Assembly (NCBI GenBank): GCA_016710585.1
Contig: JADJVN010000017.1
Coordinates: forward strand, 45,917-109,916
Source of the DNA: Saprospiraceae bacterium
GTDB taxonomy: Bacteria; Bacteroidota; Bacteroidia; Chitinophagales; Saprospiraceae
DNA: 64,000 nt
Direction: 5' to 3'
Shown here: piece after piece, positions 38,161 to 49,257 of the stretch
How the letters are laid out: each line of letters starts with the position of its first letter
Numbering within the stretch: the first letter of the stretch is position 1
The notes under the pieces: generated by a model
What the model saw: only the letters and a program-made list of their open reading frames with translations
Databases searched by the model: none
What the model was told of the DNA's origin: nothing
Translations under genes and position numbers: made by a program

Positions 38161-39373
38161 ATGAGATTAATATTATTTCTTATATTTTATACTTGTTGCT
38201 TTGCTTTTACATTAAATGCGCAATGTGATTATACAATCTCCAAGTATGGAGTTAGGTCAGTAAAAAATGTTTTCGTTGGGACAGATCTTGATTTTCAGAA
38301 TAAGCCCAAGGATTTATTTCTCGACATCTATTATCCTGTAGGTTCCACAGAAGCCAAACGTCCTATGGTCATGTGGGTCTTTGGTGGTGGTTTTTTTCAG
38401 GGAACTCGTCAAGACCTTGATCAAGTGTGCACAGAATTTGCTACAAAAGGATTTGTTGCGGTGACGATAGATTATCGGATTGGATTTCACTCAACCCCTG
38501 GAGGTCAAAATCCGCTTTCTTTTGACAAAGCTGAAATAAAGAGAGTTGGTTATAGAGGCATGCAAGATGGTAAAGCAATGTTGCGTTTCATGAAAGCCAG
38601 ACATGTTGAGGATTCCATTGATCTTGATCGAATTTGGGTAGGGGGATTTAGTGCTGGATCTTTTGTTTCTTTGGCTACCGCATTTTTGGATAAAGAATCT
38701 GATAAGCCACAAGAAGCAGGTAAAATAGGGGATATCGGGACAGTTCAAAGGAATGATCTTGGCCCAGCAGATGGTAATTTGAATAAAAAATGGTTTTGAT
38801 ACAAAAGTACAAGGTGTGTTTAATGTATTCGGTGGACTGCTAGATACATTACAAATAGAAAAAAATGACAATATTGCTTTGATCTCTTATCATCAAACCG
38901 ATGATCCGATAGTGGCATGTGGCGCGAAGCCTCCTTATTGGCCTTACCCCGTCGTTCCAACAAATTATCCAACCGCGTTTGGGACATGTTCTATCGTTCA
39001 ACGATTGCAGAATATTGACTACCCGAAAAATCAGTATAAAACATGGATATATACAGGAGCTAATCATGCAGTTCATGACAACGCAGCCGTCTTGGGATTT
39101 ATGTTGACCAACGCCAATCCTTTCTTATGCAATACACCTGTCAATACAAATATTCATGAGAAGGAAACTGTTTTAATCAAGCAAAATCCAGTGTTTTCTG
39201 ATATTGAATTTACCACACCAATGGATGCACAGAATTATACAATTATGGATTTGAGTGGAAAGATAATTTCATCAGGTCGAGTCGACCATAATTCTATAAA
39301 TGTGTCAAGTCTAAATAGTGGATTTTATCTGTTAAAAGTAAATGAACAGCTTGTGAAATTTGTTAAAGAGTAA
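38161..39373 (+). CDS. Secreted alpha/beta-hydrolase (carboxylesterase-like) with T9SS domain, frameshifted
   Basis: About 400 residues in two frames. After a signal peptide ending LNAQ come MVMWVFGGGFFQGTR (oxyanion-hole HGGG-like region with FGGG), VAVTIDYRIG and the nucleophile elbow VGGFSAGS, all typical of esterases/carboxylesterase-like hydrolases; the catalytic His is probably in TGANHAVHD. The C-terminus NYTIMDLSGKIISS and LNSGFYLLKV is a T9SS domain. The break is the A6 run at 38785-38790; five A would restore NLNKNGFDTKVQGVF. Substrate unknown, acting outside the cell. Confidence 0.78.
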
Positions 39374-39398
39374 AGTCTTAAATATTTTTGAAGTGTTG

Positions 39399-39476
39399 CT
39401 TAATCTTGAGCAGTTTTCAGCAGGAGTTTATTATGTTGTAGTAGGAACTTCTGTTAAGAAGATAATCAGACTTTGA
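39399..39476 (+). pseudogene. Orphan fragment of a T9SS sorting domain
   Basis: Twenty-five codons read LNLEQFSAGVYYVVVG then TSVKKIIRL and TGA, the last two strands of a T9SS type A domain, without any gene in front in this frame. It directly follows the intact sorting domain of the esterase gene in a different frame, so it is probably the remnant of another T9SS cargo gene that was removed. Confidence 0.55.
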
Positions 39477-39530
39477 TTTTTTTTTTGGAATATTTTTAAT
39501 CAATTAGCATTTTAAAATAAATACTAAATT

Positions 39531-39974
39531 ATGAAGAAATATCTTTTACTCATTATGGCAACTACAGCCGGTTCATTTTCAGTAAAGGCTCAAATTGTTA
39601 AATCCGAAAAAATTATTTTGACAGACATTGTGAATGAACATATGTATACTGAGCAATATATCAGGGGAGTTCGTGATGCTGAGAAGCATTTCAAAAGTTA
39701 TGAAGAATCAGCAAAGATTACTTACTATTCTAGTATAGTGAATCCCTTGATTGGCCTTGTTCCTGCTATTGCTAATTCTAATACAATGATTCCAGAGAGT
39801 AAATTGAATTTCACGAATGAAGACTTGATGAATAATCCTGATTATTATTATGGTTATACTCATCAAGCATCACGAGTGAATAAAGCCCAAATATGGAAAA
39901 AGTGGCGACAAGGAAGTGTCATCAGTTTGGCGATAACAGGTCTCGTGCTTGGTGCGGTTGGATTGAGTTTTTAG
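39531..39974 (+). CDS. Secreted or membrane hypothetical protein
   Basis: A 147-residue protein with a signal peptide ending SVKAQ. A middle hydrophobic segment (SIVNPLIGLVPAIANS) and a C-terminal one (VISLAITGLVLGAVGLSF) suggest two membrane helices, with the Tyr-rich DYYYGYTHQASRVNKAQIW between them. The central EQYIRGVRDAEKHF with glycine-rich helices is common in small Bacteroidota membrane proteins of unknown function. I do not recognise a named family. Confidence 0.6.
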   Translation: MKKYLLLIMATTAGSFSVKAQIVKSEKIILTDIVNEHMYTEQYIRGVRDAEKHFKSYEESAKITYYSSIVNPLIGLVPAIANSNTMIPESKLNFTNEDLMNNPDYYYGYTHQASRVNKAQIWKKWRQGSVISLAITGLVLGAVGLSF

Positions 39975-40070
39975 TATTTCTTGAAGTCCATAATTAAGGG
40001 CTAGCTGCTATATTTTACTAAATGTTTTGGAATTTTATTACCAAGACTTACAGTGGCATTATTTTTTACT

Positions 40071-40455
40071 AAACTAACAGCTACAAATAGGGATTACACA
40101 AAAAGTAAATTTATTCTTTTTCAACAGCATAGTAATATAAATTCGTTAAAATTGGCGAAGCCTTGGAGCCAATTGAGAATTTATATTACGGTTTCTAACC
40201 AACAAAATGCCTTTGAAAAAGTGCCCTTTCTTTTGGTTCGTTTTCTTTGGGCAAGCAAAGAAAATGAACGTATGTGGCATAAAAATACTACTCTTGCAAA
40301 TCTTAGAATAGCGATTAATCAAAAGAATTGCATAGTTTTTTTTTGATAAATGCGGTTAGAATTCTTGCGTCTAAAAAGAAAGAATCTTACATAAAGACTC
40401 ATTTTATGATGCATCGATAGTTTTTGAGCAGATCTTAAACTAACAGCTGCAATAG
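40071..40455. repeat. 20-bp direct repeats flanking MITE copy 2
   Basis: AAACTAACAGCTACAAATAG at 40071-40090 and AAACTAACAGCTGCAATAG at 40437-40455 border the element at 40091-40436 as direct repeats with one substitution and one missing base. That is much longer than the 6-bp duplication of copy 1. Confidence 0.6.
40091..40436. mobile_element. MITE-like element, copy 2 (about 346 bp)
   Basis: Homologous to the element at 37136-37615 over its whole length but without the two nested units. It keeps the hairpin GTAATATAAATTC/GAATTTATATTAC (40132-40144 and 40177-40189), CCCTTTCTTTTGG, CTACTCTTGCAAATCTTAG and the right end TTTTTGAGCAGATC. The left end GGATTACACAAAAAGTA is degraded relative to copy 1. 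No protein is encoded; a 97-codon open frame across it is accidental. Confidence 0.7.
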
Positions 40456-40722
40456 TAAAACTATATTCAATTATACAAATCTGCTTCCTTGAGAAAATAT
40501 TTTTTATATCATTAAGAATGACACAGAAAAAATGTATATTTGCCTTACAAATTTAGACAAGTCCTGACAAATGGAAAAACCACAGATTCTAAATATGGGT
40601 TTGCCCCGATATCCCATAATCTTTTGCACTAAGCATTTCACATATTTCTCTGATCATTTGGGATTGCCGCAAATATTAACATGCTGGAAGCAAATTGTTA
40701 TCTCCCTTAATTAATCGAAAAT
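40456..40722. other. Spacer at the left edge of the accessory island
   Basis: No convincing gene. TATATTTG near 40537 resembles a -7 box, and an ATG at 40571 opens only 47 codons of unrecognised sequence. It separates MITE copy 2 from the first island gene. Confidence 0.4.
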
Positions 40723-41433
40723 ATGCTAGATTCAGAATTAATTCAAATTGCGACAAATGAGGCTATATACTGGTGGAAAAGAGATGAATATTACTATCAT
40801 AAAGTATTTTCGAATTTCGAGATTATAAATGAAGATTCAGAGCAATTGGAGTTTTTTGGTAATTACCTTTTTAAATCATTTACTAAACAATATTCAGTAA
40901 GTAGAACATTAAAAAATATTGATAAAAATTTATTTAATCTAATAGATTACTTAAATACAAAGGAATATTTTACTAATGTAATTGCTGGAAATAAATCAAT
41001 AATTGATGAAGTAGCAAATAATTTCCCAAATTATCTAAGTAATGGTAAACCAATATCATTTTTAAGGAAACTAGCTTTTTTAATAAACCCTTTGCAATTT
41101 TCGTTGTTTGATACTCTCGCAAGAAACTCTTTAAGTGAAATTTTAAAAGAAGAGAAGTCAATCCATAGAGCAGTAAAAAAATCATATACAGAATTCATCA
41201 ATTTTATTGATGATAAACTAGATAAAAACAATGTAACATTGAATAAGCAAATAAATAAATTAGATAACTTTAATATTTGCTGTGAAATTGAATTTTTAAA
41301 AGACAATCCTTTAATTTTTAAAAGGAGGGTATATGATAAGTATTTATGGTTATATTCACAAAATGACAAAAATAGAAGAGGTCAAAGTGAAGTAAGGGCT
41401 CAATTAGAGATTTGGAAATATTACGAGAGATAA
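40723..41433 (+). CDS. Hypothetical protein of the accessory island
   Basis: A 236-residue soluble, mostly helical protein without signal peptide. PISFLRKLAFLINPLQFSLF followed by DTLARNSL resembles the [KP]xSFxxKxxHFxNPxxYPIYDS element seen in several uncharacterised bacterial proteins with helix-hairpin-like folds; that similarity is by eye only. The C-terminus is strongly basic (NRRGQSEVRAQLEIWKYYER). It stands in front of the restriction genes, so a role in defence is possible but not shown. Confidence 0.6.
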   Translation: MLDSELIQIATNEAIYWWKRDEYYYHKVFSNFEIINEDSEQLEFFGNYLFKSFTKQYSVSRTLKNIDKNLFNLIDYLNTKEYFTNVIAGNKSIIDEVANNFPNYLSNGKPISFLRKLAFLINPLQFSLFDTLARNSLSEILKEEKSIHRAVKKSYTEFINFIDDKLDKNNVTLNKQINKLDNFNICCEIEFLKDNPLIFKRRVYDKYLWLYSQNDKNRRGQSEVRAQLEIWKYYER

Positions 41434-41850
41434 CATGAGATTGAAGAAAACAGATCTATTGGTTTTTTAATCCAGAAAAAGTCGTATATTTGGCTTTAGA
41501 TTTTTGCAATTGGCAGACTCCTTTAATGCTCTGCCTGCTTCAATCTCAGAAACGTTATCAGTAAGCCTAAAAGACGGCAGTGCAGCTATAAACATAAAAC
41601 TAAAAATTAAACGAATTAACAAAGACAAACCATTTTGACTGGTGAGCAAACTACAGGCCATATTTCAAACGGACAGCGAGTAAGCCGAAACTCATTGTCG
41701 ACCAATCTGTATTTTTTTATTTTCTCCACCATACATTTTTAATTCAATTTTTGCAACTGCCACAGTCCGACCCAGCAAACCCACAAAGCAATCATTGGGT
41801 TGAAAAAAGTAATTTTGACACTTATTACTTAACAAAAAGATAAAAGATAA
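41434..41850. other. Spacer upstream of hsdM
   Basis: 417 bp without a recognisable gene. A 64-codon frame on the minus strand (41661-41467) has no family features. The base composition rises in G+C toward hsdM, which fits the left junction of a transferred restriction cassette. The last 20 bp (ACAAAAAGATAAAAGATAA) are A-rich, as is usual before Bacteroidota start codons. Confidence 0.4.
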
Positions 41851-43678
41851 ATGAGTTTAAATACGCAAAATCTTCAATCAATTATAAACTTCATCTGGAC
41901 AGTTGCAGACGATGTATTGATTAATAAATTTCTTGAAAATCAATACCAAGATGTAATACTTCCAATGACCGTTTTGAGACGATTGGACTTGGCACTTGAA
42001 GCTACTAAAGACAAAGTACTGAACACATACGAAGCGTTTAAAGGGAAAATTGACAACTTATCGGGACTACTCACAAGCGAACAGCATGGAACTGGTTTGG
42101 CATTTTACAACACTTCACCCTTTACCATGAAAAAACTGTTGGCTGACCCTAAAAATATCGACTCCAATTTTTTAGATTATCTCAATGGCTTTTCTGAAAA
42201 TGTGCAAGACATTATCAGCAAGTTTAAATTCAGAAATCAACTGGATACATTTTCGAGCACAGGAATAACGTTTGCACTCATTGAAAAATTTTGCAATCCA
42301 AAGGTTGAATTAAGCCCAGAAAAAATTTCGCCTATGGCTATGGGCTATATGTTTGAAGACTTAATACGAAGATTTAACGAAAAAACCAATGCAGCTGCTG
42401 GGCGGCACTTTACACCTAGAGAAATTATTGAGTTGATGACGCATTTGGTGTATTTGCCTGTAAAAGACAAAATACAAAAAGGCACTTTCTTAGTGTATGA
42501 TCCTTGTGCGGGTTCGGGTGCTATGCTAACCCAATCAAAACTATTTGCTACAAATCCCGAAGGAGAAATAAAATCAACCGCCACTTTCCATTTATACGGA
42601 CAAGAGAATACGGGCGAAATGTATGCGGTTTGTAAGTCAGATATGCTACTCAAAGGCGAAGACCCCGACAAAATAAAGTTTGGCTCAACCCTTAGCGAAT
42701 ATGGTTTTGAACCAGATTTGAAATTTAATTTCATGCTGACCAATCCGCCTTATGGCACTACATGGAAACAAGATATCGACAACCTGAACGTGGGTAGCGA
42801 TAAAAAAATAAGCATCGTTGATAAACGATTTAATCTTAAAATCAAAAACTTTAGGGGTGAGCTGGAAGAAACTTGTTTGACCAGCAGAAGCAACGACGGC
42901 CAATTGATGTTCATGCTACACATGTTGAGCAAGATGAAAGACCCAAATGATGGAGGTAGACGTATTGCGTCTGTGCACAATGGTTCGGCACTTTTTTACT
43001 GGCGATGCAGGAAGTGGCGAAAGTGGCATCAGACAATACATAATTGAAAATGATTTGTTGGAATGCATAGTGCAATTGCTCAACGATATTTTTTATAATA
43101 CGGGCATCGCTACTTATGTATGGTTTATTAGCAATGTAAAAGACCCAAAACGTAAAGGCAAAGTGCAATTGATAAATTCTAGTAGTGATTTGTTTTTCCA
43201 AAAAATGCGTAAAAGTTTGGGGAGCAAACGCAACGAACTCACTAACCAACATATTGAAGCCATACAAGAAATGTATTTTGCATTTGAAGAAAATGAATAC
43301 AGCAAAATATTTGACAACGAAGATTTTGGCTTTTATCAAATAACCGTACACCAACCTGAAAAAGACGAAAACGAAAAAATTGTTTTAGACAGCAAAGGCA
43401 AACCCAAAGCCGATGGCAGCCTGAAAGACATTGAGAATGTGCCGATGTGTAAAAACATGGCTTGCCTTGAATTATGCGATGAATATTTTAAACGAGAAGT
43501 TCTTCCTTTTGCCCCAGATGCTTGGTATGATAAAACCAAAATGAAAATTAGCTACGAAATAGCTTTTAATAAATATTTTTATAAATATGAAGGCTTGCGC
43601 CCTCTGAGCGAAATTGCCCAAGATATTTTGAAGCTAGAACAAGAAACAGATGGTTTATTAAAAGAAATTATTGAGTAA
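41851..43678 (+). CDS. hsdM: Type I restriction-modification N-6 adenine methyltransferase subunit HsdM, frameshifted
   Basis: A methyltransferase subunit of about 608 residues. The N-terminal helical HsdM_N domain (FIWTVADDVLINKFLENQY) is followed by the SAM-binding motif I (YDPCAGSGAMLTQ) and the catalytic motif IV (LTNPPYGTTW). The break is the T6 run at 42992-42997; five T restore ALFTGDAGSGESGIRQYI. The second frame (42947-43678) completes the methylase C-terminus, with IVQLLNDIFYNTGIATYVW. Together with HsdS it should methylate a bipartite site. The last base overlaps the DUF1016 start (TAATG). Confidence 0.88.
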
Positions 43679-44433
43679 TGGGGATGGTAGAAATATTACA
43701 AACACAATTTATAGCCGAAATAAAGGAAAAGGTAAGGCAGGCTCAATACGAAGCCCTAAAAGCTGTAAATATTCAGTTGATTAATCTTTATTGGGAGATA
43801 GGTAAATCTATTTCCGAAAAACAAACATTAGGTTGGGGCAAAGCCATTGTGCCTACGTTGGCTAAAGAATTGCAAAATGAATTTCCTAATATTAGCGGAT
43901 TTTCTGCCACAAATCTGTGGTATATGGTTCAGTTTTATAACGAATATCATAATCAAGAAAATCTCCAACCATTGGTTGGAGAAATTAGTTGGACGAAACA
44001 AATAGTTATTTTATCAAAATGTAAAGACAACCAGCAACGACAATTTTATATTGTTGCAACAAAAAATTTGGATGGACAAAAGATGTCTTAATCCATCAAA
44101 TAGAAAATAAAACCTATGAAAAGTATTTATTAAATCAAACTAATTTTGATAAAGCCCTATCTGATAAAATAAAAACCAAGCATATTTAGCCGTAAAAGAT
44201 CATTATACGTTCGATTTTTTAGAATTGGCAGACGAACATTCAGAATATGAATTGGAGCAAGCTTTAATCAAAAACGTACGGCAGTTTTTGCTGGAAATGG
44301 GCAATAATTATCTATTGCCACATACAATACCTCTGATACATTACCAGAGGCATACAAATCATTGTTGCCTACAGCAGAAAACATAAGCCAAAAATTATTG
44401 AATTTTTTAAACGACAACCACCAGCATGAATAA
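43678..44433 (+). pseudogene. DUF1016 (YhcG-like) nuclease-family remnant without catalytic core
   Basis: The N-terminal domain is good DUF1016/YhcG: LINLYWEIGKSISEKQ, GWGKAIVPTLAKELQNEFP and FSATNLWYMVQFYNEY. After a break near 44070-44090 the next frame gives GWTKDVLIHQIENKTYEKY, NFDKALSDKI, and after another shift DFLELADEHSEYELEQALI. Then the sequence jumps from FLLEMGN to IATYNTSDTLPEAYKSLLP, which is the family's end: the PD-(D/E)xK stretch of about 80 residues is missing. It sits between hsdM and hsdS, a known place for DUF1016 genes. It is probably inactive. Confidence 0.75.
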
Positions 44434-45875
44434 CATAAAACCATACACAACATACAAACCCTCGGGCATTGCTTGGTTGGGAGATATTCCTGAACATTGG
44501 GAAATTTTATCATTCAAAAATATTCTTACCGAACGTAATGAAAAAAATGACCCAATAAGGAGTACAGAAAGATTATCACTATCCATTGAAAAAGGAGTTA
44601 CCTTATATTCCGAAAAAACTACTAATTTAGACCGTTTCAAAGATGATTTTACTCAATATAAACTAGCTTACAAAGACGATTTGGTTTTCAATAGCATGAA
44701 TATGATTGTAGGGGCAGTGGGTGTTTCAAAATATTTTGGTTGTGTGAGTCCAATTTATTACACATATCAAGGTAGCCATAACCATCCTAATTCAACTAAA
44801 TATTACGAGTACTTGTTTAGGAATAGAATAGTACAAAGTTTTTTATATAGTCTCGGAAAAGGTTTGATTGCCATTGACAGAGGAGAAGGAAAATATAACA
44901 CGTTAAGATTAAAAATCTCAAGAGATGATTTAAGGTCAATGAAATTGGCATTTCCTAAAATAACCGAACAAACCACCATCGCTGCATTTCTCGACTATAA
45001 AACCGCCAAAGTAAACCGTTTTATTCGCAAGAAAAAACAATTAATAAAACTGCTGAACGAACAAAAAAGCAGGCATCATCAACTATGCCATAACTAAAGG
45101 ATTGGATGCCAATGCCAAAATGAAACCCAGCGGCATTGAATGGTTGGGCGATATTCCTGCAAATTGGGAAATTGTAAAACTTACAGCTATGTGTGATATA
45201 GTTAGAGGAAATACAAGTTTCAGAAAAGACGAATTATTAAATATTGGTAAATATGTTGCATTGCAATATGGAAAAACTTATAAGGTTAATGAAGTTGATG
45301 AAAATTATGAGTTTTATGTAAATGATGAGTTTTATAAAGTTTCTCAAATTGTAAATAATGGAGATATTATTTTTATTTCGACATCAGAAACTATACAAGA
45401 TTTAGGCCATTCAGTTTTTTATAATAGAAGTGATATAGGACTAATTGGAGGAGAACAAATATTATTAAAACCTAAAAACGATATTGTAAATGGAAAGTAT
45501 TTATATTATTCTTCAAAAGTATTCTCAAAAGAACTTAGAAAGTTTGCAACTGGAGTAAAAGTTTATAGATTCAATGTAAATGATTTAAAAACTATATATT
45601 TATCTGTTCCCCCTCTCCCCGAACAAACCGCCATTGTTGTCCACATCGAAAAAGAAACCGCCATCTTCAACAAAACCATTGCTACCATAGAAAAAGAAAT
45701 CGCTTTGGTGCAAGAATACCGCACCGCCTTAATAACCGAAGCCGTAACGGGGAAAATAGATGTGAGAGATTTTATCATTCCATCGTATGAAACTGTAAAT
45801 GAGGAGTTAGAGGAAGACGAATGGAGCATAGCAGCAGAAGACGAAATAGCATATAACACAGAAAACATTGAATAA
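44426..45875 (+). CDS. hsdS: Type I restriction-modification specificity subunit HsdS, frameshifted
   Basis: It determines the DNA site recognised by the methylase and restriction complex. Two target-recognition domains are visible, each opened by the repeated PSGIAWLGDIPEHWE and PSGIEWLGDIPANWE. They are separated by the first conserved coiled region (ITEQTTIAAFLDYKTAKVNR) and followed by the second (LPEQTAIVVHIEKETAIFNK). The break is the A6 run at 45063-45068; five A give EQKAGIINYAITKGLD. The frame then continues to a stop at 45873-45875, which overlaps the hsdR ATG. Confidence 0.9.
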
Positions 45876-48800
45876 TGGCTAAATTAACAGATACCACAGA
45901 AAAAGGCTTAGAAGCCCACATTGCTCAATATTTGGTTGAGGAAAACAAGTATTTGCTTCGTGAAAACAAAGCATATAATAATGTTTCGTGTATGGATAGC
46001 GAATTGCTTTTTCAATTCTTAGAAGCCACACAGCCCAAAGCAGTAGTCAAACTCAAAGCATTTCATAAAGACCTTTACGAGCAAAAAATAATAAAGCGCC
46101 TAAACGATCAAATACAAGCAAAGGGAATAATTGAAGTGTTGCGCAAAGGCATTACAGATGGCTATACCGATACCAAACTGACGTTGTTTTACGACAAACC
46201 CGTTTCTGCTTACAATACCACTGCTAATGCATTGTATCAAGCCAATTTGTTTTCGGTAATGCGGCAAGTATATTTTTCGCCAAGCGATAAAAAATCGTTG
46301 GACATGATGATTTTCATCAATGGTATTCCCGTAATATCATTTGAATTGAAAAATGAACTAACCCATCAAAATGTACAACATGCTATAAAGCAATACAAGG
46401 AAGATCGTGACCCGAACGAAGAACTTTTTCACTTGGGCAGGTTAATGGTAAACTTTGCGGTAGATACTGAAGAAATTTGGATGTGTACACAACTAAAAAA
46501 AGAAAAATCCTATTTTTTGCCATTCAATAAAGGCTACAACAACGGTGCTGGAAATCCACCGAAAGACGGCATTAAAACCGATTACCTATGGAAAGAGATT
46601 TTAACCAAAAATAATCTGACCGACATCGTTCAGAATTTTTGCCAAATGATAACAGAGGACAAAGACTATATAGACGAAAAAGGAAAAATAAAAACTAGGA
46701 AAGAAAAGAAGCTCATTTTCCCTCGATATCATCAACTCCTTGCCGTCCGAAACCTATTAGCCGATGCACAAGAAAATGGTTCAGGGCAAAAATATCTAAT
46801 TCAGCATTCAGCAGGTTCGGGCAAATCAAATTCAATCTCTTGGTTGGCACATCAATTAGTTGGTTTGCATGACAAATCAGGCAAAGACAATATTTTTGAT
46901 ACCGTAATTGTAGTAACCGACCGAAGGGTGTTAGATGCTCAAATACGGAACAACATCAAGCAGTTTCAGCAAGTAAACGGTGTTGTTGAAGCCATCACCG
47001 AAGGCAGTAAACAACTGAAAGAAGCATTAGAAGAAGGTAAAAAGATAATCATTACCACTATTCAAAAGTTTCCTCACATAATTGAAGAAATTGGCGAATT
47101 GCCAGGAACAAACTTTGCCATTATCATTGACGAAGCCCACAGCAGTTTGAGTGGACAACTGGCAAGAAAGCTAAACGAAGCGCTATCAGTAAAGACGTTG
47201 GATGCTACGTCTGATGATGAAGAAACCACCACCGAAGACAACGACACCATAACAGACGAAGACTTGATAACGGATTTAATTAAGTCGAGAAAACTATTGC
47301 CAAACGCCAGTTACTTTGCGTTCACAGCCACACCCAAGAACAAAACCTTAGAATTATTTGGTGTTCCTTTTGAAGCAGAGGGAAAAACAAAATTCAGAGC
47401 ATTTCATCTATATTCTATGAAACAAGCCATCGAAGAAGGTTTTATCATGGATGTTTTACAAAATTACACCACTTACCAAAGCTATTACGCTTTGCTTAAA
47501 AAAAATTGAAGACGACCCAGAATACGACAAGCTAAGAGCACAAAAGAAATTAAAACATTACGTAGAAAGCCACGAACATGCCATAAAGAAGAAAGCGATT
47601 TTAATGGTAGAGCATTTTATGGAAAATGTAATCCGTAAAAAACGAATGGGTGGCTTAGCAAAGGCCATGTTAGTAACCAGCTCAAGAGCTAATGCAGTAA
47701 AGTATAAAAAAGCATTTGATGAATATTTACACCATATAAATAGTCCCTACAAAGCTGTTGTGGCTTTCTCTGGAGAAATTGACGGACAAACAGAAGCAAA
47801 CTTAAATGGGTTTTCGAGTAACTCCATTCCAACAGAATTTGAGAAAAACGAATATCGGTTTTTGTTAGTAGCAAATAAATTCCAAACGGGCTTTGACCAA
47901 CCGCTTTTGCATACGATGTATGTAGATAAAAAATTGGGTGGTGTAAATGCAGTTCAAACACTTTCACGACTTAACAGAAGTCATCCACTAAAGAAAGATA
48001 CGTTTGTTTTGGACTTTGCAAACTCAGCCGAAGACATTGAAAAGGCATTTAAACCATATTTTGAAAGCACGATTTTAGGCGAAGCAACAGACCCGAACAA
48101 GTTGTTCGACTTACAAGATGCTTTGGACAATTATCAGGTTTATACAAAAGAACAGGTTAGTGAATTTTCGGAAAAGATTTTGGCAAACGTTCCCGTTGAC
48201 CAACTTCATGCAATGCTTGACAGTTCATCAGCAATTTTTAGAAATGATTTAGCGGAAGAACAACAAGCTGATTTTAGAGCAAAGGTAAAAACCTATGTTC
48301 GCTTGTATATTTTCCTTTCTCAAATTGTGCCATTGAAAATCCGTATTTGGAAAGGCTTTATATTTTCTTAAACCACTTGCAAAATAAATTAGGTAATGAA
48401 ACTCCAATTGATTTAGCACAAGGCATTTTAGATAATATTGACATGGACAGTTACCGTTTGCAATTAGAAGCAACAACTAATATTGCAATGGAGCAAGGAG
48501 AAGACTTAAAGCCAATTCCAACCGACATGAGAGGTGGAACAAATCAACCAGAGATTGATAGGCTTTCAAACATTCTTCAAACGTTCAACGACCGTTACGG
48601 AACACAGTTTGAAGATGCTGACAAGGTGAGACAAATGGCTGAAATAATTGCTGCAGATGCCGCAAAAAATGAAGATTTTAAAAACTCCATGAAGTATTCG
48701 GATGAACAGAATGCCAGAATAACCAGCGACAAAATTGTAGAAAATGAATTGCATAAGCACATCAATTCAAATTTCAATTTGTATAAACTAATTATGGACA

Positions 48801-48886
48801 ACAAAGAAGCTAAAGAAGATTTTTCGGCAATGATGTTTGGCATGATGAAAGAAATATTTAATAGAGGTACTAATGTACAGAAATAA
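45875..48886 (+). CDS. hsdR: Type I restriction endonuclease motor subunit HsdR, two frameshifts
   Basis: A subunit of about 1000 residues that translocates and cuts unmodified DNA. The N-terminal PD-(D/E)xK nuclease shows MMIFINGIPVISFELKNE; the SF2 motor shows Walker A HSAGSGKSNSISWLAHQL, VVTDRRVLDAQIR, DEAH in IIIDEAHSSLSG, FAFTATP, and motif VI QTLSRLNRSHP. Two breaks: A8 at 47498-47505 (seven restores KKIEDDPEYDKL) and a missing T near 48333 (restores IVPFENPYLERLYIFLN). The C-terminal helical part ends at 48886. If the breaks are sequence errors, the type I system is complete. Confidence 0.9.
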
Positions 48887-48888
48887 AA

Positions 48889-49244
48889 ATGAAGATTAAA
48901 ACCATTGAAATATCAAATGTAAAAGACATTGGAAACAAAGTTTTCTCCCCAACAAGCCAAATCTTTTAGTTGCTCCAAATGGTTTTGGCAAAAGTTCATG
49001 TAGTATTGGGTTTGACTCGCTTATAAGGGCTAAGATTGAATTAGACACAAAGAACTATCATCAAAATAATGATGCCTACAGACCAATACTTTTAATCCAA
49101 AATAATATTGCACAACTAAACCTAAATCCTTATTTTTACAGTAAAAGACGCAAATTAAAAGTTGATGAAGTGAGATTCGTTGTCTGGGAATATTTCTTTT
49201 GGCATCAAATTTCCTGTGTGTTATGCTCAACCAATAAAAAGTAA
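48889..49244 (+). pseudogene. Truncated AAA/SMC-like ATPase remnant
   Basis: The start MKIKTIEISNVKDIGNKVF followed, after a one-base shift near 48945, by NLLVAPNGFGKSS is the N-terminus of an AAA_23/RecF-like ATPase with its P-loop (GFGKSS). The following residues (IRAKIELDTKNYH, RPILLIQNN) fit such a protein, but the frame ends after about 115 codons in unrelated sequence at 49244, so the signature, Walker B and C-terminus are absent. Anticodon-nuclease-like and other accessory ATPases are often next to type I systems; this may be what remains of one. Confidence 0.6.
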
Positions 49245-49257
49245 AAAACATTAAAAA

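Noticed and set aside
38491..38871. A 126-codon minus-strand frame across the esterase frameshift
   Set aside because: It is antisense to the esterase motifs, and the plus-strand frames on both sides match one family.
40053..40346. A 97-codon plus-strand frame
   Set aside because: It runs across the inverted repeats of MITE copy 2, and copy 1 does not keep it open.
41467..41661. A 64-codon minus-strand frame before hsdM
   Set aside because: No homology recognised, no conserved context; looks like open spacer.
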